Source: Paenibacillus piscarius
GTDB lineage: Bacteria; Bacillota; Bacilli; Paenibacillales; Paenibacillaceae
DNA: 64,000 bases
Assembly (NCBI RefSeq): GCF_022234545.1
Contig: NZ_JAIEUI010000018.1
Coordinates: forward strand, 62,001 to 126,000
Reading direction: 5' to 3'
Shown: one piece after another, positions 7,705 to 16,245 of the stretch
Layout: each line of letters opens with the position of its first letter
Numbering within the stretch: position 1 is the stretch's first letter
Program-made: the position numbers and the translations under genes
Notes under the pieces: generated by a model
What the model was told of the DNA's origin: nothing
What the model saw: only the letters and a program-made list of their open reading frames with translations
Databases searched by the model: none

Positions 7705-8418
7705 CTATTTTTCTGTCTCCCTGAGTAATGTATTAACATCACAATATGCTCTTTCTGGCATCTCGTCCCAAAATGAAGTAACAGCGACTACATAGTCTTC
7801 AATGTCTTTTTCTGTGACTCTTAATGTTTGCCCATTTAACAGAACTGCGCCATGCAATTCCAAAGTATCAAATGAATCACCAGATAGATCACTACGAAAG
7901 AAATCTGGTCTTATCTTTCTCAACTTATCCGCAGAATCACCATCGCCATGCTTAATTGTATTGGTAAGAAACTTTAGTTCTCGAATTTTTGTCCATGAAA
8001 TAGTATCCGGGATATTTATTCCGTGCAACTTGAAAATTGTTTGAACTTCTTTGAACTCCAATACCTTTTTAATAAATGTAAGGTCATGGCTCAACTCATT
8101 AATTGTAAAGCGAATAAGCTGCTGTTCCCAAGTATGATATAAGAGAGAAATTGTCATCAGTAAGTGATTGGACTTCATAGTTAATAACGATAGATACATT
8201 TCAACGCTTTCCTCTTGTGCCCATTCTGCTATTGAATCAATATCAGTATCTTCTCCTCCCGGATACTCTCGGAAAAGTTTATTTCCATATTCCTTTGATT
8301 CCTCTTCTATATTGCTAAAGTAATCTTTGGTTTTATTATAGTAATCTAAAACTATCGTTAGCTCTTCTTGATGTCTTTTAATTGTTGGTTTCCAAAAATA
8401 TAGTTGAGTCTCACCCAT
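7705..8418 (-). CDS. Hypothetical protein with a degenerate HEPN-like motif
   Basis: A 237-residue, mostly helical cytoplasmic protein not recognised by family. Residues 148-157 (LKFLTNTIKH, then G) resemble the end of HEPN motifs (R/N-x3-H-G), but the canonical Arg is Thr here, so RNase activity is doubtful. Downstream DKLRKIRPDFF is a pattern I associate with such proteins in defence loci. The ATG at 8416-8418 follows GGAG by 8 nt; a start six codons upstream has no site. It is the island gene closest to rlmH and precedes the Mrr-like gene by about 210 bp. Confidence 0.55.
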   Translation of the reverse strand: MGETQLYFWKPTIKRHQEELTIVLDYYNKTKDYFSNIEEESKEYGNKLFREYPGGEDTDIDSIAEWAQEESVEMYLSLLTMKSNHLLMTISLLYHTWEQQLIRFTINELSHDLTFIKKVLEFKEVQTIFKLHGINIPDTISWTKIRELKFLTNTIKHGDGDSADKLRKIRPDFFRSDLSGDSFDTLELHGAVLLNGQTLRVTEKDIEDYVVAVTSFWDEMPERAYCDVNTLLRETEK

Positions 8419-8533
8419 AATTAACACTCCAATCATTAATGAATTAACAGTACCCCATTAATTGATTTCACTCGTATTTAACTTCCCACCTTTAGATGGC
8501 TGTATGATCTAATTATCTTCGATCAATTATGAA

Positions 8534-8616
8534 AGGAACAGGGTAAATGTATGGCGATATACTTTTTCTACAAGTCGTGACATTTCAATTTTTCGCCGTC
8601 ACTTATGATACGGTTC
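8534..8616 (-). other. rlmH-proximal attachment site (att site A) and element end
   Basis: Positions 8601-8616 are the last codons of rlmH and equal 935-950. Beyond the junction the minus strand reads TGACGGCGAAAAATT, which supplies the TGA stop of rlmH, followed by a terminal sequence repeated at 6602-6657. Integration has therefore restored the rlmH frame with a new stop codon (TGA instead of the TAG at the distal junction), as known for SCC elements at staphylococcal orfX. Confidence 0.7.
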
Positions 8617-9078
8617 ACCGCGATTTATCTTCACCGCCCGATACACCTGCTCCACCAGCACCAGCCGCATGAGCTGGTGAGGCAGCGTCATGCGGCCGAA
8701 GCTCATGCGCTGCTGGGCGCGGCGCATCACGTCATCGGAGAGCCCGTGGCTGCCTCCGATGACGAATACGACATGGCTCGTCCCGTAGGTGCCGAGCCGG
8801 TCGATCTCGGCGGCAAGCTCCTCGGAGCTCCAGAGCTTGCCGTCAATCGCGAGCGCAATAACATGCGCCTCGCTCTTAATCTGCGCGAGAATCCGCTCGC
8901 CCTCGCGCTGCTTCACCTGAACAACCTCTGCGTCGCTGAGGTTGTCAGGGGCCTTCTCATCCGCCACCTCAATCATCTGGAACTTGAGGTAGGGCGTGAG
9001 CCGTTTGGCATATTCCGCGATGCCGAGCGTCAGATACTTTTCTTTCAATTTGCCTACGCTTATCAGTTGAATTAACAT
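8599..9078 (-). CDS. rlmH: 23S rRNA pseudouridine-1915 N3-methyltransferase RlmH
   Basis: SPOUT methyltransferase that methylates the N3 of pseudouridine 1915 in helix 69 of 23S rRNA on assembled 70S ribosomes, using S-adenosylmethionine. The 159-residue length fits the family exactly. FVIGGSHGLSDDV (about 104-116) is the glycine-rich cofactor loop of the trefoil knot; LPHQLMRLVLVEQVYRA and the final GEPYHK are diagnostic. Its last codons form an attachment site: the stop TGA at 8599-8601 is supplied by the inserted island. In many Bacillota it sits directly after htrC; here about 31 kb separate them. Confidence 0.97.
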   Translation of the reverse strand: MLIQLISVGKLKEKYLTLGIAEYAKRLTPYLKFQMIEVADEKAPDNLSDAEVVQVKQREGERILAQIKSEAHVIALAIDGKLWSSEELAAEIDRLGTYGTSHVVFVIGGSHGLSDDVMRRAQQRMSFGRMTLPHQLMRLVLVEQVYRAVKINRGEPYHK

Positions 9079-9161
9079 AATGCCTCCATCGGTCTGATCT
9101 GATTATGTCCCTGTATTTTATCACATCCCTGTCCATAACATGCCCTCTTGCATCAAGAAGA

Positions 9162-9180
9162 GCCATCCTTCACGGATGGC
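9162..9180 (-). terminator. Terminator after the duplicated sensor cassette
   Basis: Stem GCCATCC / GGATGGC with a 5-nt loop, followed on the minus strand by CTCTTCTTG. It lies between the last DUF4179-like gene and rlmH. Confidence 0.6.
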
Positions 9181-9206
9181 CCTAAGACACTTCGAATAAC
9201 CTGCAA

Positions 9207-10412
9207 TTATTGCTTAGACAAATCAACAACTAATTGCTGTGTAATCGTACGCTCTTTCATATTGGTGAAATCCAGGCGAAGCGATTGCGGCTTATTTAAG
9301 AGGAAGTAGCTTTCTGAGACGATTTTCATCTCATGGTCTGTATAGGTATAAATAGAAGCACCCTCTTCCGATTTATATTCACCAGTTCCGCTCTTGACCA
9401 ACAGTGAAGGATAGTAGTCCTTATTGAAAATCTCTAAAAATTCTTTGTTTTTAAACAAAGCCTCATCGGAGGATAGCGTGGTTACAGTCGTGAACGGTGT
9501 CAATTCCAGCTTCACCTTGATCTTATGCCCTGCCACATCAATAGTTTCCTCCGGCGTCAGTGTCCGGGCCTCCTGCTTCCAGACCTTGGGGTTGATTTCA
9601 AAGACCGCCTTCAGCACAGGGCTATCCTTCACGCTGGACTTGAGCGTATTATACTTTTTAAGCAGCTCAGGACTCCAACTGAACGATGATTTCTGGTCCG
9701 GGTTGTTCGCACGGGCTTTTTCAGCGACAGCGAGCATTTCGGCATCCAATGCCTTTAACTGGTCCAGCTCAACAGCGGTTAATGTGCCTAGCTGAAACTC
9801 GGCAGCTACTTTTTTGGGAGGCGTGGTCAATGGACTGCTCAACGGAATTTTAGCGATTCCATACATAATATGATTTTTCTTTGCCGGACTTGTGCTTTGA
9901 ATGGTCGCATCATTCATTTTCTTTCCGCTGATGACCTTGCCGGTAACGGCATCAGTCAATTGAAGACTATGACCTTTGGGCGGCATGAACACGAATGCTC
10001 TCTTACTGTCAGCTTGGGCCGTAAAAAGAATAATCAGCTCATATTTGTCGGCGATAAAACCGTTCACCGTCAACTGGTAACCGTCTTTTTTGACCACCGT
10101 GTTCAGAGGCTGTACCAGATTGTGTTTCATGGCATATTCAACCTGCCGATACCCCTGAATCCCCGAATTCACAAAGGGTGCAAGCGCTGCCGACGGTTTC
10201 GCGGTTGCCGCCGGGGCGGCCAATGCTTGACCAGTAACGGCAAAAGGGCTAAGTACCAGCGCTGCTGTTGTCATGACTGCGACGATCGCAGCCGACAGCT
10301 TGGTTTTGGAGAACCGCCGTTTATCTGGCGCTGAACATTGCCTTTGCTCTTGTATAGTCTGCGTCTGCGCCGCATGTGAAATCTCCATTTCATTTCGCTT
10401 CATTCCAATCAT
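9207..10412 (-). CDS. Membrane-anchored DUF4179/DUF5643-like exported protein, copy 2
   Basis: About 401 residues: a basic cytoplasmic stretch, one membrane segment near 42-64 (IVAVMTTAALVLSPFAVTGQ), then a large extracellular part. The segment VVKKDGYQLTVNGFIADKYELIILFTA resembles DUF4179; KVKLELTPFTTVTTLSSDEALF onward resembles DUF5643. Function is unknown; such domains occur on sigma-factor and membrane sensor partners. Both parts resemble the C-terminal sensor of the BlaR1-like gene just upstream (42-bp gap). The ATG at 10410-10412 follows AAGGAG by 9 nt; the ATG six codons earlier overlaps that ribosome site and is rejected. It is a diverged paralogue of the gene at 12902-14107. Confidence 0.7.
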   Translation of the reverse strand: MIGMKRNEMEISHAAQTQTIQEQRQCSAPDKRRFSKTKLSAAIVAVMTTAALVLSPFAVTGQALAAPAATAKPSAALAPFVNSGIQGYRQVEYAMKHNLVQPLNTVVKKDGYQLTVNGFIADKYELIILFTAQADSKRAFVFMPPKGHSLQLTDAVTGKVISGKKMNDATIQSTSPAKKNHIMYGIAKIPLSSPLTTPPKKVAAEFQLGTLTAVELDQLKALDAEMLAVAEKARANNPDQKSSFSWSPELLKKYNTLKSSVKDSPVLKAVFEINPKVWKQEARTLTPEETIDVAGHKIKVKLELTPFTTVTTLSSDEALFKNKEFLEIFNKDYYPSLLVKSGTGEYKSEEGASIYTYTDHEMKIVSESYFLLNKPQSLRLDFTNMKERTITQQLVVDLSKQ

Positions 10413-10454
10413 TGTTACACTCTCCTTCAATACAAGTTAGTGGTTATATCTGAA

Positions 10455-12539
10455 TCAGCTCTGACTCTGCCCGGTAATATCAAAAATCATTTGATAGGTA
10501 GGCTCAGGCTCTCTCGCGGGTATCGCTGAATTTATGAAATCCAGCCGCAGAGATTGCGGTTTATCCATCAAAAAATAGGTATCTGTAAATATCTTCATCT
10601 CATAATCTGTAAACGTAACAGATGCACTGCCTGTTTGCTGCGTATAGTCTCCCGTTCCTGTCTTGCTCCACCACAGCAATGGGGTACCATACTTCTCATG
10701 GAAAGCTTTTATGAATTCATTGTCTTTAAAAAGCGGTTCATCGGAATAAAAAGTGGCTATTGTTGTGAGCGGTGTCAGTTGCAGCTTCACGCTAACCTTG
10801 TGCCCGCCTACATCAAGCGTTTCCTTCGATTGGATCGTATATTTCTCTTGCTTCCAGTAGCTTGCGTTCACATCGAAGGTAGTCTGGAGTGTCGGGGACT
10901 CCTGTAACTTGGTTTCGCCTGTTGCCTGTGAGCGCAACCGGAATTCAACCTTGATCTTGGAGGGCGGATTCGTCATAGGCGTATCGAACCGAAGTCTGGC
11001 AGCCGCATATTGAATATGCTTCTCCGGGCGGCTAGTGCTGGTCATGGGGTAAGTCCGTCCATTAATCACCTTACCCGTCACCCCATCCGTAATGATGCAT
11101 TCTACGAAACGTGGATCATCGGAGACCAGTGATCTTCCGCCGTCAACACTCGCAGTATAAAAGAGAACCCATTGATTCTCGTCTGCCATGAAGTCCGTCA
11201 CGGTGACCTGATAGCCGGCTTCAGCAATCTCTACATTCATCGGCTTCAGCAGATGATGCCGGTTCACATATTCCGTCTGTTGTACAGCCATGTTTACTAA
11301 AGGCACCAGGGTCTCCCCTTGCTCCGGTGCCGGTTCTGCACGTTCCTCTCCAAGAACGCTTTCGGTAAGCTTGCCTGCGGGATTGGCCTTGGTGCCCGTT
11401 GCAGCAGAGTCTGCCGCTTCCCCGGAGGCCCCTGTTAGCGTCACCATACTGAACAGGGCGACCAGAACTACGGCTGTGGCGGAGACGCGGTAGGAGCCTT
11501 TGCGGAAAGTTTGAATCATGCTGATTCTTCTTCGCATCTGTTGCCGCTGGTGCGGGTTAGAGAAATAGAGATGTCCCCTCCGCTCCCGTACCCGTGAGAG
11601 GCGCTTCAGGAACTCCACAAGCGTCAGCCCGTATTCGATGGCCTCCTCTTCTCCTAGTACTTCCAGCACATAGGCGTCACAGGCCACCTCCCTGTCAATC
11701 TTCATCCGCCGGATCGCCAGCCACATCAGGGGATTGAACCAATGTAGCGTTGCGGCTATGCTGCCCAGCAGATTCCACAGCATATCCCGCCGCTTGTAGT
11801 GGGCAAGCTCATGCGCGAGGATATGCCGCAGCCGGGAAGCCTCCAGCTCCCGCAGAGCCTGCTCCGGGACAAAGATCCATGGACGCATTAGTCCTGATAT
11901 ATACGGGTTGTTAGCGGAACCTCCGGTATGGACAGGTATCGCTTTCCTTATTCCAAACTGGCGTCTGGTGGCAAGAACCACCTGAAGAACCTCCGGGGCA
12001 TTCACCCGTCTAAGCCGTCTGCGCTCACGACGCATCCGCCGGATGTACAACAGTCCATTCAGCAGCATAAACACAGCACCAAGCAACCAGACCACGGTGC
12101 CGATCTTCATCCAGAGCGGGTAGTTTACGGCTTGCGCAGAGCTGCGGTTAACGGCTGCCTGCTCATTGCCCACCCGCAGGGTGTCTGTCTGCCCCTCTAT
12201 ATCCGCAGCGGTGTTATTGGCCGGATACGTAGTCTTAGCTCCCTCCCCTGGCAGATGCACCTGATCCTCACCCGCAGAGCCTCCAGGGTCTGGTGCCTTG
12301 TCCATCACCGATGTCAGGAATGGTCCGCCAGAGCCGAGAATATGGAACATACTTAGCGGGCTGTCCGGTACGGCAGGCAACAGCAGCCGGGCAATGACCA
12401 GCAGCCACAGGAGGTAACGCACCCGGGCGCTGAGGAATCTCCGCAGAGTATATTGAATGAACAGCACAGCCAGAATGACCATGCTCGCCGCCAGTGTCTG
12501 CTCTGCGATCCAGGCAAACCATCCGTAGAGTATATTCAT
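10455..12539 (-). CDS. BlaR1/MecR1-type M56 membrane metalloprotease with DUF4179-like sensor, copy 2
   Basis: Membrane zinc protease that in the BlaR1/MecR1 family senses a signal outside and leads to inactivation of the BlaI repressor. Membrane segments lie near 13-35, 42-58, 147-168 and 353-370. The zinc site is H243-E-L-A-H247, with E284 in DREVACDAY as third ligand. Instead of the penicillin-binding sensor, residues about 400-694 carry a DUF4179/DUF5643-like domain (QTEYVNRHHLLKPMNVEIAE onward). It starts at an ATGA overlap with the truncated blaI. The N-terminal about 385 residues are nearly identical to copy 1, while the sensor differs at roughly a third of positions. Confidence 0.85.
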   Translation of the reverse strand: MNILYGWFAWIAEQTLAASMVILAVLFIQYTLRRFLSARVRYLLWLLVIARLLLPAVPDSPLSMFHILGSGGPFLTSVMDKAPDPGGSAGEDQVHLPGEGAKTTYPANNTAADIEGQTDTLRVGNEQAAVNRSSAQAVNYPLWMKIGTVVWLLGAVFMLLNGLLYIRRMRRERRRLRRVNAPEVLQVVLATRRQFGIRKAIPVHTGGSANNPYISGLMRPWIFVPEQALRELEASRLRHILAHELAHYKRRDMLWNLLGSIAATLHWFNPLMWLAIRRMKIDREVACDAYVLEVLGEEEAIEYGLTLVEFLKRLSRVRERRGHLYFSNPHQRQQMRRRISMIQTFRKGSYRVSATAVVLVALFSMVTLTGASGEAADSAATGTKANPAGKLTESVLGEERAEPAPEQGETLVPLVNMAVQQTEYVNRHHLLKPMNVEIAEAGYQVTVTDFMADENQWVLFYTASVDGGRSLVSDDPRFVECIITDGVTGKVINGRTYPMTSTSRPEKHIQYAAARLRFDTPMTNPPSKIKVEFRLRSQATGETKLQESPTLQTTFDVNASYWKQEKYTIQSKETLDVGGHKVSVKLQLTPLTTIATFYSDEPLFKDNEFIKAFHEKYGTPLLWWSKTGTGDYTQQTGSASVTFTDYEMKIFTDTYFLMDKPQSLRLDFINSAIPAREPEPTYQMIFDITGQSQS

Positions 12540-12901
12540 TCCTGCTTACCTGAGCTGCCGCCTTCACCGTGCGACTTCTTCTCCCGGAGCAGCTGCTCCA
12601 GTTGTTCAATCTCCTGCTTCGACAGCTCCACATCCTCCAGGAAGCTGGTCACCATTAACTGGGTGGCTCCGCCAAATACGCGCTGCAGGAAGGAGCGGCT
12701 CTCGGCACGGACACACTCATGCTCGGACACCAGCGGGTAGTAGAGATAACTCCGGCCGGATTTCTCATACCCTATCGCCTTCTTCTTATGCAGCCGGGCC
12801 ACGAACGTGCGTACCGTCTGCTCGCTCCATTCCACAGATGCCGGCAGGAGCCGGGTAATCTGTTCAGCGGTGAGCGGATGATGCTCCCAGATAACCTGCA
12901 A
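12536..12901 (-). pseudogene. 5'-truncated BlaI/MecI repressor copy
   Basis: From IWEHHPLTAEQITRLL to the C-terminus this equals the complete BlaI at 16242-16649, but the first roughly 17 residues, including helix 1 of the winged helix (ISEAEWEIMK), are missing. The sequence joins directly to the 3' end of the upstream DUF4179-like gene: stop TAA at 12902-12904 is followed at once by TTG. There is no ribosome site, so translation would depend on coupling. It marks the junction of the tandem duplication. A dominant-negative dimerisation fragment is possible, but a dead copy is more likely. Confidence 0.7.
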
Positions 12902-14107
12902 TTATTGGTTCGACAAATCAACAATCACCTGCTGTGAAACTGTTCTCTTCATCACATCCTTGAAGTCTATACGAATCGATTTGGGCTGATTCATTTGGAA
13001 ATAGCTTTCCGCCACAAATGTCACCTCTTGATCCGTAGAGGAATAATTAGATCCTCCCAGTTGGGGTGTGTACTCACCGTTCCCGCTCTCCACCATGATG
13101 TTCGGGTAATATTCCCAATTTAAGGTCTTCAGAAAAGCCTTGTCTTTAAACAAGCCCTGCTCATCGGAAGATAACTTTATTATTGTAGATAATGGTGTCA
13201 ACTCCAAGTTAATCTTAATCTTGTGGCCTGCCACATCAAGCGTTTCTTCCGGCGACAGCATCTGGCTCTTCTGCTCCCAGACCTTAGGGTTGATCTCAAA
13301 GGCCACCTTCAGCGGCGGACTCTTCTTGATCTTGCCCTTCAGCGCCTCATATTTCTTCAGCAGTGCTGGACTGGTTTTGAAGCTTGTGGCCTTAGGATTA
13401 GCTGCAAAAGCCTTCCGGGTCTCTTCAAGCATCTGCGCCTGCACCGCCTCTACCTGTTTCAGTTCACTGCCCGATAGTGAGGTTAGCACAAATTCGCCAG
13501 CTACCTTTTGGGGAGCCGTGCTTAACGGGGTCGTTAGCCGGATGACAGCCGCTCCATGCATGATGTTATTTTGCTTAGCCGGACTTACGCCCAGTACGTT
13601 CGCATCATTCATCTTCCTGGTGCTGATCACCTTCCCGGTAATGGCATCTGTCAATGTCAGCTCATGACCTACCGGCGGCTGAATCGTAAATGCCCGCTTG
13701 CTATCGGTTTGCGCTGTAAAAAGAATGATCATATTATATTTGTCAGCGATGAAGCCTTTCAATGCCAGCTGATAGCCGTCTTTTTTGACGACTGTATTCA
13801 GGGGCTGCACCAGATTATGCTTGATGGCGTATTGGATCTGCTCTTTATTCTGAATCTCCAGCTTCTCAAAGGGGGCCAGTGCTGCCGCCTGATTCGCCGC
13901 TGCTGCCGAAGCGGTTAGAGCTTGACCAGTAACGGCAAAAGGACTCAGCACCAATGCTGTAGTTGTCATAGCTGCAATAATAGTGGCGGATAGCTTGGTT
14001 CTGGAGGACCGCCGTTTATGTGGCGCTGACCCTTGCTTTGGCTCCTGCACAGGCTTCATCTGCGCCGCATGTGAGATCTTCATTTCATTCCGCTTCATTC
14101 TAATCAT
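12902..14107 (-). CDS. Membrane-anchored DUF4179/DUF5643-like exported protein, copy 1
   Basis: Paralogue of the gene at 9207-10412 with the same layout: basic start, membrane segment near 42-64, extracellular DUF4179-like part (VVKKDGYQLALKGFIADKYN) and DUF5643-like part (KINLELTPLSTIIKLSSDE). The two proteins agree closely at the N-terminus and in the domain cores but differ widely between. The ATG at 14105-14107 lies 9 nt after AAGGAG. It follows the BlaR1-like gene by about 40 bp and is likely the last full gene of the BlaI-controlled unit. Ligand and role are unknown. Confidence 0.7.
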   Translation of the reverse strand: MIRMKRNEMKISHAAQMKPVQEPKQGSAPHKRRSSRTKLSATIIAAMTTTALVLSPFAVTGQALTASAAAANQAAALAPFEKLEIQNKEQIQYAIKHNLVQPLNTVVKKDGYQLALKGFIADKYNMIILFTAQTDSKRAFTIQPPVGHELTLTDAITGKVISTRKMNDANVLGVSPAKQNNIMHGAAVIRLTTPLSTAPQKVAGEFVLTSLSGSELKQVEAVQAQMLEETRKAFAANPKATSFKTSPALLKKYEALKGKIKKSPPLKVAFEINPKVWEQKSQMLSPEETLDVAGHKIKINLELTPLSTIIKLSSDEQGLFKDKAFLKTLNWEYYPNIMVESGNGEYTPQLGGSNYSSTDQEVTFVAESYFQMNQPKSIRIDFKDVMKRTVSQQVIVDLSNQ

Positions 14108-14148
14108 GGTTACACTCTCCTTCAATTTAAGTTGGTGGTTTATCCGAA

Positions 14149-16245
14149 TCAGCTCTGATTCAGCCCGGTAGTATCAAAATTCATTTGATATGAACTCTCA
14201 GGGGCTATCGATTCCTTCAGTACCGGTGGCTTCTTAACGAAATCAAGCCGCAGAGCTTGCGGTTTATCCATCAGGAAATAGGTCTCTGCAAGCATGTTCA
14301 TCTCATAATCTGTATACGTAATAGAGGTACTGCGTGTTTGCTGCGTATAGTCTCCCGTTTCTGTCTTGCTCCACCACTGCATTGGAGAACCATACTTCTC
14401 ATGGAAAGCTTTTTTGAATTCAGTGTTCTTGAAAACCGGTTCATCGGAATAAAAAGTGACTATCGTTGTGAGCGGTGTCAATTGTAATTTCACTCTGAGC
14501 TTGTGTCCGTCTACATCAAGCGTTTCCTTCGATTGGATCGTATGTTCCTCTTGCTTCCAGTAGCTTGCCCCCACATCGAAGGCGGCCTGAAGGATCGGAG
14601 CATCCTGTGCCTTGGCTCCGCTTGCTGCCACTGAGCGCAGCCGGAATTGAACCTTGATCTTGGAGGAAGGGTTCATTAAAGGCGGATTGAACTGAATTCT
14701 GGCAGTCGTAGATTCCATATTCTTCTCCGGGCGGCTAACGGTGCTCCGCGGGTCAGTCTGCCCGTTAATCACCTTGCCAGTCACAGCATCCCTAATGATC
14801 CATTCTATAGAATGGGAAGATTTATCGAAGAATAGCGACCTGCCGCCATCCACGCTCGCAGTATAGAAGATAAACAATAGATTCCTGTCCGCCATGAAGC
14901 CTTTCACCGTAACCTGGTAACCGTCTTTAGCCACTTTTATATTCATTGGTTTAAACAGATGATGGCGGGTCACATACTCCGTCTGTTGCACATCCATGTC
15001 CAATAGTGACTCCTTGGGCTCCTCTTGCTCCGATGCCGGTTCTGCACTTTCCTCTCCAGGAACACTTCCGGTAAGCTTGCCTGCGGGATTGGCCTTGGTG
15101 CCCGTTGCAGCAGAGTCTGCCGCTTCCCCGGAGGCCCCTGTTAGCGTCACCATACTGAACAGGGCGACCAGAACTACGGCTGTTGCAGAGAAGCGGTAGG
15201 AGCCTTTGCGGAAAGATTGAATCATGCTGATTCTTTTCCGAATCTGTTGCTTCTGCTGCGGATTAGAGAAATAGAGATGTCCCCTCCGCTCCCGGACCCG
15301 TGAGAGGCGCTTCAGGAACTCCACCAGCGTCAGCCCGTATTCGATGGCCTCCTCTTCTCCTAGTACTTCCAGCACATAGGCGTCACAGGCCACCTCCCTG
15401 TCAATCTTCATCCGCCGGATCGCCAGCCACATCAGGGGATTGAACCAATGTAGCGTTGCGGCTATGCTTCCTAACAGGTTCCACAGCATATCCCGCCGCT
15501 TGTAGTGGGCAAGCTCATGCGCGAGGATGTGCCGCAGCCGGGAAGCCTCGAGCTCCCGCAGAGCCTGCTCCGGGACAAAGATCCATGGACGCATTAGTCC
15601 TGACAGATACGGGTTGTTAGCAGAACCTCCGGTATAGACAGGTATCGCTTTCTTTATTCCAAACTGGCGTCTGGCAGCAAGCACCACCTGAAGAACCTCC
15701 GGGGCATTCACCCGTCTAAGCCGTCTGCGCTCACGCTGCATCCGCCGTATGTACAGCAGTCCATTCAGCAGCATAAATACAGCTCCCAGTAACCAGATCA
15801 CGGTGCCGATCTTCATCCAGAGCGGGTAGTTTACGGTTTGCGCAGTGCTGCGGTTAACTGCTTCCGCCCCACCCTCTACCGGCATGTTGCCTGTCTGCCC
15901 CTCTATATCCGCAGCGGTGTTATTAGCCGGATATGCAGTCTTAACTTTCTCCCCTGGCAGATGCACCTGATCTTCACCCGCAGAGCCTCTATGGTCTGGT
16001 GCCTTATCCATCACCGATGTCAGGAATTGTCCGCCAGAGCCGAGAATATGGAACATACTGAGCGGGCTGTCCGGTACGGCAGGCAACAGCAGCCGGGCAA
16101 TGACCAGCAGCCACAGGAGGTAACGCACCCGGGCGCTGAGGAATCTCCGCAGAGTATATTGAATGAACAGCACAGCCAGAATGACCATGCTCGCCGCCAG
16201 TGTCTGCTCTGCGATCCAGGCAAACCATCCGTAGAGTATATTCAT
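14149..16245 (-). CDS. BlaR1/MecR1-type M56 membrane metalloprotease with DUF4179-like sensor, copy 1
   Basis: Same architecture as copy 2: four membrane segments, HELAH zinc site near 243-247, E284 in DREVACDAY, then an extracellular DUF4179/DUF5643-like sensor (MDVQQTEYVTRHHLFKPMNI onward) ending near 698. By family knowledge it would be activated by a signal at the sensor and relieve repression by BlaI; the ligand is unlikely to be a beta-lactam because no penicillin-binding fold (STxK, SxN, KTG) is visible. Its ATG overlaps the blaI stop (ATGA), so the two are translationally coupled. This copy sits next to the complete repressor gene and promoter. Confidence 0.87.
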   Translation of the reverse strand: MNILYGWFAWIAEQTLAASMVILAVLFIQYTLRRFLSARVRYLLWLLVIARLLLPAVPDSPLSMFHILGSGGQFLTSVMDKAPDHRGSAGEDQVHLPGEKVKTAYPANNTAADIEGQTGNMPVEGGAEAVNRSTAQTVNYPLWMKIGTVIWLLGAVFMLLNGLLYIRRMQRERRRLRRVNAPEVLQVVLAARRQFGIKKAIPVYTGGSANNPYLSGLMRPWIFVPEQALRELEASRLRHILAHELAHYKRRDMLWNLLGSIAATLHWFNPLMWLAIRRMKIDREVACDAYVLEVLGEEEAIEYGLTLVEFLKRLSRVRERRGHLYFSNPQQKQQIRKRISMIQSFRKGSYRFSATAVVLVALFSMVTLTGASGEAADSAATGTKANPAGKLTGSVPGEESAEPASEQEEPKESLLDMDVQQTEYVTRHHLFKPMNIKVAKDGYQVTVKGFMADRNLLFIFYTASVDGGRSLFFDKSSHSIEWIIRDAVTGKVINGQTDPRSTVSRPEKNMESTTARIQFNPPLMNPSSKIKVQFRLRSVAASGAKAQDAPILQAAFDVGASYWKQEEHTIQSKETLDVDGHKLRVKLQLTPLTTIVTFYSDEPVFKNTEFKKAFHEKYGSPMQWWSKTETGDYTQQTRSTSITYTDYEMNMLAETYFLMDKPQALRLDFVKKPPVLKESIAPESSYQMNFDTTGLNQS

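Noticed and set aside
935..8616. Ccr-type or other recombinase in the rlmH island
   Set aside because: No serine or tyrosine recombinase motif was found in any frame of the island, so the element looks non-autonomous or decayed.
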